DNA from: Rhizobium sp. C4
Lineage (GTDB): Bacteria > Pseudomonadota > Alphaproteobacteria > Rhizobiales > Rhizobiaceae
DNA: 64,000 nt
Assembly: GCF_021026315.1 (NCBI RefSeq)
Contig: NZ_JAJNCX010000011.1
Span: forward strand, 135,257 to 199,256
Reading direction: 5' to 3'
A program made the translations under genes and the position numbers. Shown here one piece after another: positions 24,675 to 33,677 of this stretch; positions within the stretch are counted from its first letter, which is position 1; each line of letters starts with the position of its first letter. The notes beneath the pieces are model-generated. The model worked only from the letters and a program-made list of their open reading frames with translations, was not told where the DNA came from and searched no databases.

Positions 24675-25391
24675 TCAGGCGCCTCCCAGATAGGCTTTTG
24701 CCAGGCGCGGGTCGTTGAGCAACTCGGCTGCCGAATTCTGAAGCGTGACTTCGCCCGTCTCCATGAGGTAGCCATAGTCCGCGCATTCCAAGGCAGCACG
24801 CGCGTTCTGCTCTACCAGTAGGATCGCAACTCCGGCTGCTTTCAGTTCCTTAATGATCCGGAAAATCTCCTGGACGATCAATGGCGCGAGCCCAAGACTC
24901 GGCTCATCGAGCATAAGGAGCCTTGGCTGGCTCATGAGCGCCCGGCCAAGCGCTAGCATCTGCCGCTCACCGCCCGAAAGGGTGCTTGCCTGCTGCTTTC
25001 GACGCTCGGCCAGCTTCGGGAAAAAGTCGAACACGTCGGCCATACGGTCACCCATACGGCCGCGCTGCCTGCGGTGAATATAATATCCCAGCTGCAGATT
25101 GTCCTCCACGGACATCGTCCCGAATAGCTCCCGTCGTTCCGGAACAAGGCACAGTCCCATCTCTGCGCGGTCTTCAACGTCGAGAAGATCAAGAGCATGA
25201 CCGTCGAATTCGAAATGACCTGTCGCGGGGATCAGCCCCACGGCCGCATTCAGCAGCGTCGTCTTGCCGGCGCCGTTGGCGCCGATGATCGTGGCCATCG
25301 TCCCGGGTGAAACTTCTATGCTCGCGCCGTGCACTGCAGCGATCCTGCCGTAACTCACCTGCGCGTCGCGCACTTTCAGAATAGGGTTCAA
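24675..25391 (-). CDS. livF: LIV-type ABC transporter ATPase (LivF-like)
   Basis: This 238-residue ATPase has Walker A GANGAGKTTLL, the ABC signature LSGGERQMLALGRAL and Walker B LLMLDEPSLGLAP. The last strongly predicts LivF over LivG. The start overlaps the stop of the fused permease-ATPase gene (ATGA). It forms the second ATPase of the cassette A importer and works in the cytoplasm. Confidence 0.92.
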   Translation of the reverse strand: MNPILKVRDAQVSYGRIAAVHGASIEVSPGTMATIIGANGAGKTTLLNAAVGLIPATGHFEFDGHALDLLDVEDRAEMGLCLVPERRELFGTMSVEDNLQLGYYIHRRQRGRMGDRMADVFDFFPKLAERRKQQASTLSGGERQMLALGRALMSQPRLLMLDEPSLGLAPLIVQEIFRIIKELKAAGVAILLVEQNARAALECADYGYLMETGEVTLQNSAAELLNDPRLAKAYLGGA

Positions 25392-27151
25392 ATTATGCCT
25401 CCCAAATAGGCTTCGCGCACCACGGGATTGGAACGAATCTCCTCTGGTGTCCCCTCCGCCCGCTGTTTTCCGAAGTCCAGCATGATGATGCGATCGACAA
25501 GACCCATCACGAATTCCATGTCGTGCTCTACGAGAAGCAGGGTCACACCGGCAGCGGATATTTCCTTGAGCAACTGGCTGAGTTGCTCCTTTTCAAGACG
25601 CCGCAATCCTGCAGCCGGCTCGTCCAGGAGAAGAATAACCGGATCAGACGCCAGAGCTCTCGCAATCTCGACCGCCCGCTGTTGACCAAGCGGCAGGCTG
25701 CTCACCATGTCGTCTGCCCGCTCAAGCAAACCGATACGCTGCAGCTCCGACGCGGCCTGAGCGCGCAACTGCTTCTCGACCCCGGTATCCAGGTGCAGAG
25801 CTCCGGCCAGAAATCCCGTCTTTGTTCTGGAATAGGCCCCCAGCATCACATTCTCGAGTAGTGACATATTCGGTCGCAGCTTCACATGCTGGAACGTTCG
25901 GGCCACTCCTGCCTTCACCAGGTTTAGCGGCTTCTCCGATGTCAAATTCTGTCCCGAGAACGTCACGGTTCCCTTGGTTGGTCGCAGGGCTCCGGAGATC
26001 AGGTTGAAGGTCGTACTCTTGCCGGCCCCGTTGGGACCGATCAGGGCGACGATTTCGCCCGCATTGACCTTGAAGTTGACGTTATCGACAGCGGTCAAGC
26101 CGCCGAACTTTTTTGACAGGCCGGCAACCTCCAAAAGGGGCGATCCGCGCTTCGGAAGCGAACGCCGTTCAAGGGGTTCGGCAGCGAGTGAAACAGGTTC
26201 ACGCTTGCGCCAACCGAAGCGGGGCAGCATGCCCACAAGCCCCGACCGGGCATGTTGCAAAACCAGAATGAAAAGGCATCCGTAGATGATCTTCTCGAGG
26301 TTACCCGCGCGAGATGTGATCAGCGGCAGCAGATCCTGCAAAACGGAGTGCAGCGTCGTGAAGAGCGTGGCGCCAATGATCGCGCCGGCAATGTGACCGG
26401 AACCGCCGATGACCGCCATCAGCAGGAACTCGATGCCTGTCTGGATGCTGAACGGATCCGGGCCGACATATCGCTGGGAGTGCGCATAAAGCCAACCGGC
26501 AAGGCCTGCCAAAAGCGCGGAGATGACGAAGATCCCCAGACGGATGCGGAATTGACTGATCCCGAGGCTTGTGACAAGTGTCTCGCCGCCCTTGAGCGCC
26601 CGAATCGCCCGCCCCTGCCTGGACTGCATCAGGAATGTCGTTCCGATCACCACCAGGACAAGGCAGGCGGCGACCAGATAAAAGTACCGTTCTTGAGGTG
26701 CCAGAGAAATACCTGCGATCGAAAGCGCGGGAATATCACTGATGCCCGTGTGACCGCCCAACTCCTCGATATTGCCGAACAATAATGTGATCACCATCCC
26801 CCACGCCAGTGTGACAAGCGCAAGATAGTGGCCCGAGAGGTGCAGCGTTATCATCCCGAGAATCGTGGCTGTCAGTGCTGACAGCGCGAGCGCTACCGGC
26901 AGTCCCAGCCACGGGGAGAAGCCAAGATTGGCGCTGAGCACGGCCGTCGCATACGCGCCAAGCCCCACAAAGGCCGACTGGCCAAACGATATCAAGCCTC
27001 CCGATCCGGTGAGGATGACGATCCCGATGGCAACGATCGAATAGATGCCGACAAAATTCAGTATCGCGATGTAGAAACTGCCGAGAACAAAGGGCGCAAG
27101 TGCCACAATCACCAGCAGGGCGAGGCTCGGCAACCCGTAACGAATGGCCAT
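25388..27151 (-). CDS. LIV-type permease-ATPase fusion (LivM-LivG)
   Basis: This 587-residue protein joins two normally separate parts. Residues 1-330 form a LivM-like permease with about ten membrane helices (FGQSAFVGLGAYATAVL, then the GGSGHIAGAIIGA loop contacting the ATPase). Residues 345-587 form a LivG-like ATPase: Walker A GPNGAGKSTTFNLISG, signature SLPLGQQRAVEIARAL (a degenerate LSGGQ, as usual for LivG) and Walker B LLLDEPAAGL. The fusion is a known arrangement in alphaproteobacteria. It overlaps LivH by one base and LivF by four, so the operon is tightly coupled. Confidence 0.9.
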   Translation of the reverse strand: MAIRYGLPSLALLVIVALAPFVLGSFYIAILNFVGIYSIVAIGIVILTGSGGLISFGQSAFVGLGAYATAVLSANLGFSPWLGLPVALALSALTATILGMITLHLSGHYLALVTLAWGMVITLLFGNIEELGGHTGISDIPALSIAGISLAPQERYFYLVAACLVLVVIGTTFLMQSRQGRAIRALKGGETLVTSLGISQFRIRLGIFVISALLAGLAGWLYAHSQRYVGPDPFSIQTGIEFLLMAVIGGSGHIAGAIIGATLFTTLHSVLQDLLPLITSRAGNLEKIIYGCLFILVLQHARSGLVGMLPRFGWRKREPVSLAAEPLERRSLPKRGSPLLEVAGLSKKFGGLTAVDNVNFKVNAGEIVALIGPNGAGKSTTFNLISGALRPTKGTVTFSGQNLTSEKPLNLVKAGVARTFQHVKLRPNMSLLENVMLGAYSRTKTGFLAGALHLDTGVEKQLRAQAASELQRIGLLERADDMVSSLPLGQQRAVEIARALASDPVILLLDEPAAGLRRLEKEQLSQLLKEISAAGVTLLLVEHDMEFVMGLVDRIIMLDFGKQRAEGTPEEIRSNPVVREAYLGGII

Positions 27152-28200
27152 CAGAGTTCCTCCTCTTCTTCTTCAACCTCGGAATGGACTGACAAACCGC
27201 GCAGCAGGACGATCGGGATCAGCAATGCGAATACCGCAACATCCTTCAGGGCACTTGAATAGAAGGAGCCGAAGGACTCGATGATCCCGACAAGCAGGGA
27301 CCCAAACAGAGCGAGCGGATAGCTTGCAATGCCGCCGATGGCCGCGCCGACGAATCCCTTGAGGCCGATCAGAAATCCGGTGTCCGAATAGACTGTGAGG
27401 CTCGGCCCGATCAAAATCCCCGAAATCGCTGCCAGCCCGGCTGCAATGAGAAACGCCGAGTTGCCGGCGGACGCCACACGGATGCCTACAAGACGGGCAC
27501 CCACGCCGTTCACCGCAGTCGCCCGAAGTCCCTTGCCCCACAAAGTGCGTTCAAAGAGGACGTAGAGGCCAACGGCAATGACTGCCAGAGCGATCAGAAC
27601 CACAATATTAGCAGCCGGAATTTCAAAACTGCCAATGTTGAGGCTTCCACTGACATACTCCCTTGTCCGGTATCCCTCGGCTCCAAAGAACAGCAGCGCC
27701 AGACCTGCCATCGGGAAGTGAACCACGGCCGCCGTCATCAGCAAGGTCAGCACGGAGGCAGTCCGCATGGGCTGGAACACGACACGATACATGAGTGGAC
27801 CGAGGGGGAGTATGAGCGCAAATGTCAGCGCGATCTGAAAGCCCATCGGCAATTCATATGTCGGAAGCACCGCCGCGACCGCCACTGGTGCACATGGCAA
27901 GACACCATAAGCGAAAATCGATCGCCACAGCATCGCAAGACGTTTGCGCCTGTAGAGCTCGAAGATTTCCATGAAGAGCGCCAGTCCCGCAAGAATGAGG
28001 ATAAGCCACACCGTCCCAGGAAGGGTATTCGCCTGGATCGATGCCAGCGTAAGCACGGAATAGGCAATCAGGTCCCCATATGAAACAAACGCGATGCGCG
28101 TTATGTTAAAAACAAGAACCGTGCCGAGAGAAAGCAGCGCATAAATTGCGCCACCGGCAACTCCTTCTCTCAGGAGAAGCAGGGCAATATCAAAGTTCAT
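27151..28200 (-). CDS. LIV-type ABC transporter permease (LivH-like)
   Basis: From the ATG at 28200 the product has 349 residues and about nine membrane helices. The N-terminal REGVAGGAIYALLSLGTVLV and the C-terminal GFVGAAIGGIASYPLALFG (the EAA-like loop) are typical of LivH. It ends in the unusual acidic stretch EVEEEEEEL, just before the stop. It is the first gene of the importer operon, whose promoter region carries two copies of the cassette operator. Confidence 0.9.
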   Translation of the reverse strand: MNFDIALLLLREGVAGGAIYALLSLGTVLVFNITRIAFVSYGDLIAYSVLTLASIQANTLPGTVWLILILAGLALFMEIFELYRRKRLAMLWRSIFAYGVLPCAPVAVAAVLPTYELPMGFQIALTFALILPLGPLMYRVVFQPMRTASVLTLLMTAAVVHFPMAGLALLFFGAEGYRTREYVSGSLNIGSFEIPAANIVVLIALAVIAVGLYVLFERTLWGKGLRATAVNGVGARLVGIRVASAGNSAFLIAAGLAAISGILIGPSLTVYSDTGFLIGLKGFVGAAIGGIASYPLALFGSLLVGIIESFGSFYSSALKDVAVFALLIPIVLLRGLSVHSEVEEEEEEL

Positions 28201-28230
28201 TTTAGAGATTCGCTCCCGACGATTATGCAT

Positions 28231-28716
28231 CTTGCGATCGCAGTGGAGAGTGATCCACTGAGCGTTAAGTGCGGTGTGTTCTCTTACCCCAATCAGAGAG
28301 TCCGCTCACCCAAACGGCCCATTTTCATAGCCTCCACCCCGACCCGTCCTCCGGCCCACATCCGTCCGGCCTATCAGCGCCGCATCGTCGCAGTCCGCCA
28401 CCGAAACAGCGGTCTGGGCCTTCTTATATTCTAGAGTATTAGTTCAGAGATTGACGTGAGTCAACTTGGAAAGGCCGCCGACTGCGCCAGGAGGGTGAAG
28501 ATCCGACTGAGCGCCCGATGCTGCGGCCGTGAGGTTGACAACCCGACTCCAGAGTTGCAACTGCGCCAAGATCGTCATCTGCTGCGCAGACTTCTCAACG
28601 GATATTCACATCCGGCAATTGTTTTGTACACGCCCCAATCATACGCCAGCGCGATAGGAAATCCTCGAAGAAATTCCCGGCCGGTCCTAGACCCTGCCTT
28701 CCGCGACAAGTGACAT
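28231..28716. other. Leader and promoter region of the importer operon, no gene seen
   Basis: Apart from the two operator sites (28426-28437 and 28717-28745) no coding frame is convincing on either strand. The 280 bases between the sites may be an untranslated leader or the remains of a small lost gene. Confidence 0.35.
28426..28437 (-). promoter_or_regulatory. GntR-regulon operator, proximal copy before livH
   Basis: ATATTCTAGAGT is identical to the site at 20071-20082 and, like it, is flanked by CCTTCTT. TATAAG on the minus strand overlaps it, but no clear -35 is visible. Confidence 0.55.
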
Positions 28717-28745
28717 AAAATATTCTAGAATTTCAATTCGGTCAA
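28717..28745 (-). promoter_or_regulatory. Promoter with GntR-regulon operator, distal copy before livH
   Basis: On the minus strand TTGACC (28745-28740) and TATTTT (28722-28717) are 17 bases apart, and the perfect palindrome ATTCTAGAAT (28722-28731) lies in the spacer. Transcription points towards livH, away from the LLM monooxygenase gene. Confidence 0.65.
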
Positions 28746-28793
28746 CGCCGATTGACTGAACCAGTGGGTACTCAAGCTGGGCGTCATCTTCAG

Positions 28794-30179
28794 TCAATAC
28801 CCCGCCCGACCTTGCTCACGACCCTCAAACGCGACAGGCGTGGTCATTCCGGATGCTGCATCAAAATGCTGTCGCAGCGTGCTTCCTTCGTCTCCTTCGT
28901 TCAGGAGGCCCCTCGCTTGCAGCACGGGAACGACGTGGTCGACGAAGGCGGGCAACCCGTCGCTGATCACGTCCGGGGAAATGAAAAAGCCGTCTGCCGC
29001 GCCTGCTTCGAACAGTTCCTGCAGTTGATCCGCAACCTGTGTCGGCGATCCGATCACGGTGGTGTGGAAACCCGTCACGTCGCGAAGCACCACTTCATAG
29101 GGGGATTTTCCCTTTCGAAGCAGCCTTGCCGCCCTTTCGGCATGTGGATAATGCGGATGCGGCACTAGCGCTGCCAGGCGATCGGCGGAAAGCGGTTCGC
29201 GAATGGTTTCCATCCTCAATCGTACGCCCACCAGAATGGACAGGTGATGCAATTTCGCAGCCAGGGGCACCGACGAGAGTTGAAGCAGCGCTTCCCTGCG
29301 CGCGAGGGCAGCCTCCTCTGAATGCGCGACCGTGGTGAATATCCCCATGAAGAGTTTCACCGCGCTTGGATCGCGTCCTGCGGCAAGGGCGGCGTGGTCC
29401 AATGCCTGGCGATGGGCCCGCCCGCTCGGGATGTCGGTGACCATCGAATACACGCCGGACGCATACATGCCGGCGAGTTGGAGGCCTTCGGCACCACCGC
29501 CCGCCTGGAATATCAGCGGATGACCCTGCGGCGTCGGCGGTATTGGCAGCGGCCCGCGGGAGGCAACGTAGTTACCGCCGAGGTTGATCGGCTGTATCGC
29601 GCTCACATCCGCGTAAACTCCCCGCTCGACATCGAGTTTGAGCGCGTCCTCGCCCCAACTGTCCCAAAGTGCCTGGACCAGCTGTATGAATTCATGCGCC
29701 CGGGCGTAGCGCGTTTCACGGTCATCGAGGCGGGCACCGTAATTGGAAGCAATGCTTTGATCGCTGGTCGTGACGGCATTCCACCCGATCCGGCCGTGGC
29801 TGAGAACATCGAGCGCCTTGATCTGCCGCGCGACGGTGTAGGGAAAATTGAACGTGGTGGATTGGGTAAGAACAATGCCGATGCGCTTCGTCTTCCCGAT
29901 CAGGTGACTTGCAACCACGATCGGATCGATGGTGGCCATGGGCGGACGATGCGTCAGGTCTTCGCGCATGGCCGGATGATCGGCAATAAAGATGAGCTGA
30001 AATTGGCCCCGTTCGGCAATCTGCGCGATCTGCGCCATGGCGTCTAGGTCGTAATAGAGATCGGGTTTATTGCCCGGCCAGCGCCAGGCGCCTTCCGAGG
30101 AGCCGTGATTGATGATCTGGCCGCCCAGCAACATCTTGCGACGGGGGGCGGGGGTGAGATCCGTGAAGTTGTCAGTCAT
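28794..30179 (-). CDS. FMNH2-dependent monooxygenase, NtaA/SnaA/DszA type (LLM class)
   Basis: This 461-residue TIM-barrel flavin monooxygenase is of the luciferase-like NtaA/SoxA/DszA group, cytoplasmic. Family signs are KMLLGGQIINHGSSEGAWRW near the N-terminus, FIADHPAM, IGWNAVTTSDQSIASNYG (flavin/substrate loop) and PLIFQAGGGAEGLQLA. The length of about 450 is the family norm. I use the ATG at 30179, since the frame upstream has a random-looking leader. Members oxidise nitrilotriacetate, dibenzothiophene sulfone, pristinamycin and alkyl sulfonates with reduced flavin from a reductase. The genes 30326-32012 (a second LLM enzyme and a TetR) are divergent and probably co-regulated. Confidence 0.87.
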   Translation of the reverse strand: MTDNFTDLTPAPRRKMLLGGQIINHGSSEGAWRWPGNKPDLYYDLDAMAQIAQIAERGQFQLIFIADHPAMREDLTHRPPMATIDPIVVASHLIGKTKRIGIVLTQSTTFNFPYTVARQIKALDVLSHGRIGWNAVTTSDQSIASNYGARLDDRETRYARAHEFIQLVQALWDSWGEDALKLDVERGVYADVSAIQPINLGGNYVASRGPLPIPPTPQGHPLIFQAGGGAEGLQLAGMYASGVYSMVTDIPSGRAHRQALDHAALAAGRDPSAVKLFMGIFTTVAHSEEAALARREALLQLSSVPLAAKLHHLSILVGVRLRMETIREPLSADRLAALVPHPHYPHAERAARLLRKGKSPYEVVLRDVTGFHTTVIGSPTQVADQLQELFEAGAADGFFISPDVISDGLPAFVDHVVPVLQARGLLNEGDEGSTLRQHFDAASGMTTPVAFEGREQGRAGY

Positions 30180-30289
30180 TGCGAGCTTCTCCGGGAGCCC
30201 GGTGGAAGCCGGGTGATGAACAGGAAATGCGCTGCGCAACACGCGTTGCCCTGCGTCAATCGATAGAACATTGCCAGCGGCTTTCCTAT

Positions 30290-30319
30290 ACGATATCGTT
30301 CCGATACGCAATCGTATCG
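30290..30319. promoter_or_regulatory. Palindromic operators before the second LLM gene
   Basis: CGATACG (30302-30308) and CGTATCG (30313-30319) are perfect inverted repeats with a 4-base spacer, and ACGATATCGT (30290-30299) is a further perfect palindrome just upstream. The block ends only six bases before the start codon, so a bound repressor would block transcription. The TetR protein of 31368-32012 is the natural candidate. Confidence 0.6.
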
Positions 30320-30325
30320 TTATAG

Positions 30326-31333
30326 ATGGAGCTTCACTTGTCCCACTTGGTCCCTCTCTCCGTTCTCGACTTCGCCGTGATAGGCGCGGGGCAAAGCGAG
30401 ACCACCGCCCTCCAGCAATCCGTGGAACTGGCGAAACACGCGGAAGCGCTGGGGTATCTGCGGTTCTGGACCTCGGAGCACCACAACATGCCTCCGGTCG
30501 CGTCAACGGCACCGGATCTGATCGCGATGCGCGTTGCCGACAGCACGAAACGGATCAAGGTTGGCGCCGGTGGTGTCATGCTGCCTAATCATGCGCCCCT
30601 TTCGGTGGCGGAACGCTATCTCACTCTGGAGGCTTTTCATCCCAACCGAGTTGATCTCGGAGTCGGGCGTGCGCCCGGGACAGATGGGGTTGCGGCGCAT
30701 GCATTGAGACGGGCGGATGCTTCACATTATGCGCAACACCTTGCGGAGCTCGACTGTTTTATTAACGGTGGCTTTCCGGCACATCACCCCTATGCGCAGA
30801 TCCAGACCGTTCCCAAGGGACCGACTCGACCGAAGCTCTTCGTGCTGGGCTCAAGCCTGGCCAGTGCGCAACTTGCAGCAGCGCGAGGATATCCATTCGG
30901 CTTTGCCGGGCATTTTTCGCTGGATCTCGCTGTTGCGGCCATTCGAAGCTACCGAGAACGGTTCGTGCCCGGCTCCATGGCGAGACCCTATGCTATTCTG
31001 GCGGCCAATGTGATTGCCGCAGAGACGCAGGAAAAGGCAGAGTGGATCGCGCGCGCCGGCAAGCTTGGTTACATCCGTCTCGCCCGCGGCAGGCTCGGTC
31101 CGCTGCCTCACCCGGAGGAAGCCGCGGCGCACCCCTGGAGTCGAGAAGAAACGGAAGCCGCCGCGGCATTTTCCGCCAGCCATATTGCAGGCGACGCCGC
31201 CAGCGTTGGACAGAGGCTGCGTGCACTGATACGAGAGACCGGAGCTGACGAGCTGATGATAAACGCGACAATTCATGGATTTGAAGACCGGAAAAGCAGT
31301 CTTGAGCTCATCGCCGAGGGCTTGTCGGCCTGA
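30326..31333 (+). CDS. Luciferase-like (LLM class) flavin-dependent oxidoreductase, MsnO8-type
   Basis: This 335-residue protein has the TIM-barrel pattern of the LLM family: SVLDFAVIG, EALGYLRFWTSEHHNMP with the diagnostic EHH, IKVGAGGVMLPNHAPLSVAE and VDLGVGRAPG. Its C-terminal part carries a helix-rich insertion typical of the MsnO8/YhbW-like group. The ATG follows the operator directly with no recognisable ribosome binding site, so translation may be leaderless or nearly so. It is divergent from the NtaA-type gene and followed by a TetR gene 35 bases later. An oxygenase for a sulfur- or nitrogen-containing substrate is the general family role. Confidence 0.85.
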   Translation: MELHLSHLVPLSVLDFAVIGAGQSETTALQQSVELAKHAEALGYLRFWTSEHHNMPPVASTAPDLIAMRVADSTKRIKVGAGGVMLPNHAPLSVAERYLTLEAFHPNRVDLGVGRAPGTDGVAAHALRRADASHYAQHLAELDCFINGGFPAHHPYAQIQTVPKGPTRPKLFVLGSSLASAQLAAARGYPFGFAGHFSLDLAVAAIRSYRERFVPGSMARPYAILAANVIAAETQEKAEWIARAGKLGYIRLARGRLGPLPHPEEAAAHPWSREETEAAAAFSASHIAGDAASVGQRLRALIRETGADELMINATIHGFEDRKSSLELIAEGLSA

Positions 31334-31367
31334 CGGACGACGTGCCAGGCCAGAGTGGAGCTAGCCG

Positions 31368-32012
31368 ATGCAGAATGAAGGAGCCGGCGTGTTGCGGCAG
31401 AAACCGGCCGGTACAGTCGGGCGTTCACGCGATGCAGGGCGGGACAAGCTCATCCAGGAGGCGGCTCTCGCTCTGCTCAGCGAACTGGGGCCGGAAGCCG
31501 TCAGCATGGAAGCCGTCGCCGCGAGAGCGGGTGTGGGCAAGGCAACGATCTATCGTCGATGGTCTACCCTCGCCGACCTGATTGCCGACGCCACAGACAC
31601 GCTGGTCTTTCCTGCCGTGTCGAACAGGGACCACCCGGGCTTGCTCCGCGACGATCTGATCGACAGTCTGGTCGACGCGACCGGCTGCCTCGACCCCCAC
31701 CGCCAACGACTCATTGCCACCGTTCTGGAAGCCTCGCTGCGAGGCACCAACTCAGTCGCGGGATTGCGCACTCGCTTCATCCAATGCGTCAGAACGGCCA
31801 TGGAGGGCGCTATCGAACGAGCGGTCTCGCGCGGTGAGCTTGAGGTGGACAACCCGAATGCCGGCGGACTTGGCGGCGAATCCGTCCTGCTTGCCGTCGC
31901 CGTGGGGCTCATGGTCAATTTCCCGCACATCACCGGTCGCCCGCTTGGCCTGAGTGAATTCGAACGCATCGTCGATGAAGCGTTGTTGCCTTTGCTAAAC
32001 CGGGCGCGGTAA
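31368..32012 (+). CDS. TetR/AcrR-family regulator of the LLM cassette
   Basis: This 214-residue regulator has an N-terminal helix-turn-helix (residues 25-68: DKLIQEAALALLSELGPEAV, then AARAGVGKATIYRRWSTLADL), the hallmark of TetR. The helical C-terminal domain ends in FERIVDEALLPLL, as in TetR_C-type ligand domains. It lies 34 bases after the second LLM gene and should bind the CGATACG-N4-CGTATCG palindrome at 30302-30319. It is distinct from the TetR at 53439. Confidence 0.87.
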   Translation: MQNEGAGVLRQKPAGTVGRSRDAGRDKLIQEAALALLSELGPEAVSMEAVAARAGVGKATIYRRWSTLADLIADATDTLVFPAVSNRDHPGLLRDDLIDSLVDATGCLDPHRQRLIATVLEASLRGTNSVAGLRTRFIQCVRTAMEGAIERAVSRGELEVDNPNAGGLGGESVLLAVAVGLMVNFPHITGRPLGLSEFERIVDEALLPLLNRAR

Positions 32013-32621
32013 CGGCGCGCACCCATCCGCAAGGCGATGCAAGGTTGGCTGAATAGAAGTGGGCTTCGCTCGGGAGCTCAAAAGCGTGGCCGGCCACAAT
32101 TAGAGTGGTCGCAGGAGTCGCGCTTAGCGGAGGAAAATCAGCTTGGACAAAATTCATCCGGCGTCTTATGGCGTTCCGAGCACGAGCTAACAGATCCTAT
32201 GCAGCGGTGCTGCATGTCGGTCTGTTGTCGTCACGATACGTCACGGTCGACGACACGGGCACGCGCCATTGCCACAATCTTTTTTATCAGCTCTTGATGG
32301 GATCAGAACCCTCGCCCCATCTAAGAATTCCTATGTTCTTGTTTTCAGCGATCGGTCCCACTCAAACATCATTGAGCGGAAACGAAAGAGGCTGTGACGA
32401 AGAGGGTGAGGACGCAAAGCGGCATGAGGATGAGGCAGTCGTTGAAACCTCATTTTACCCTTAACGGTGGCAGGCGTTGTTTTTGAAAGGAATGTTCAAT
32501 CAGTTCGCGTTGTTTCCAACCGAGCCAACTACGTCACCGCCGATGAAGGATCCTTTCACCAACGCTATCAAACGATGTATTTTTTGCCCCGCCGCTCGTG
32601 AAGGGGGCGCTTGCGCTTAAA
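32013..32621. other. Gene-free stretch between cassettes
   Basis: No reading frame looks protein-like in these 600 bases. Composition is uneven, with runs such as GAAGAGGGTGAGGACG near 32400, and no inverted repeat typical of an IS end was seen. It separates the LLM/TetR unit from cassette B. Confidence 0.35.
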
Positions 32622-32645
32622 GGCTCAAAGATATATCTTTAAGCC
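32622..32645. promoter_or_regulatory. 24-bp palindrome upstream of the HutC-type regulator
   Basis: The core AAAGATATATCTTT (32627-32640) is a perfect 14-base palindrome. It is extended by GGCT (32622-32625) and AGCC (32642-32645), leaving only one unpaired position on each side. It lies 177 bases before the GntR start and is a candidate operator, with a related half at 47010-47025 before the cassette B operon. Confidence 0.5.
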
Positions 32646-32822
32646 CAATATAACAGGTTCTTCGTTGCTCTCGGGCGCAACTAGTTTCTGGCTTTTTGTT
32701 CATCGATGATCAGACCGTCGCGCGGAGGGACGTAGCCGCATGATCTGAGGGATGTTCATGCGGGCTTCTCGTGCGACTAGGTCCTGATATGCTCGCAGAA
32801 CCGCAATCGGAATTTTCATCAC

Positions 32823-33593
32823 ATGGCTGAGACCAGTTCACCGACGCCGCTCTATTACCGGGTCTATGCCGTCCTGCGTGAAAGAATTGTCAGAGGCTAT
32901 TACAGTAGCGACACTCCGATTCCCAGCGAGGCGGAGTTGGCGGACAGTTTTTCCGTTAGCCGGATCACCATCCGCAAGGCCATGGAGATGCTGACGAAAG
33001 AAAGGCTTGTGACACGTACGCGCGGCCGCGGGACATTCGTCAGCGATCGCTCCAGGGAAAACCGCCTCAACCGAGCGGTCGTCTCCAACATCAACGGTCT
33101 TTTCAGCTATCTGAACACGGTGGGAGAAAGCACGCGGCTGAAGGTGATCAACCTCGACAAGGGTGAAGCGCCACCCCGCATCTGCGCCAGCATGAATATA
33201 TCACCCCAGGCAGAACTGGTGCGGTCGGTCCGGGTCCGAGCCCTCGACGGGCGTCCCTATTCGCTCTCGATCGCCTATCTGCTTCCGGAAATCGGGGGCT
33301 CGCTGAAGCGGGAGGATCTGGCGACGACCAACATGATTGACCTGGTGCAGCAGTCAGGCGCGGTCGTTGAAAAGGTCGAACAGACACTGACCGCCACGCT
33401 TGCCGACGATTACGCGGCCAAGCACCTGAAAATCCCTGTCGGCGCACCCTTGATGCTGGTGACACGCCTGTTCTTCGATGCGCAAGGCAAGGCCTTTTAC
33501 GCTGCGGAGATCTTCTACTGCGCCGATCGATACGAATACCGTGTTTCATTGACGCGCGAAGACGGGAAGGATTTTGCCCTGGGCAGTCATTAG
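32823..33593 (+). CDS. GntR-family regulator, HutC subfamily (UTRA domain)
   Basis: The protein has 256 residues. The N-terminal GntR winged helix (residues 7-75: PLYYRVYAVLRERIVRGYY, then ADSFSVSRITIRKAMEMLTKE and GRGTFVSD) is followed by a UTRA ligand-binding domain (about 95-245: VRSVRVRALDGRPYSLSIAYLLPE, then VEQTLTATLADDYAAKHL). UTRA domains sense small organic molecules such as urocanate or sugars. It is the only regulator inside cassette B. It converges with the 13-kb operon and is the probable controller of it. The ATG start has no strong ribosome binding site. Confidence 0.88.
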   Translation: MAETSSPTPLYYRVYAVLRERIVRGYYSSDTPIPSEAELADSFSVSRITIRKAMEMLTKERLVTRTRGRGTFVSDRSRENRLNRAVVSNINGLFSYLNTVGESTRLKVINLDKGEAPPRICASMNISPQAELVRSVRVRALDGRPYSLSIAYLLPEIGGSLKREDLATTNMIDLVQQSGAVVEKVEQTLTATLADDYAAKHLKIPVGAPLMLVTRLFFDAQGKAFYAAEIFYCADRYEYRVSLTREDGKDFALGSH

Positions 33594-33677
33594 AGTGCTT
33601 CCGGACGCGAGACCGGTTTCCGCTTTCGCTGGAATGGCTCCAGTCCGCCATGCGCTTCTGGCCGCAGTTGCGCGACC

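Noticed and set aside
32105..32464. A plus-strand frame of 119 codons between cassettes
   Set aside because: The composition and lack of start signals make it unlikely to be coding, and it is not opposite a real gene either, so it is left as gene-free DNA.
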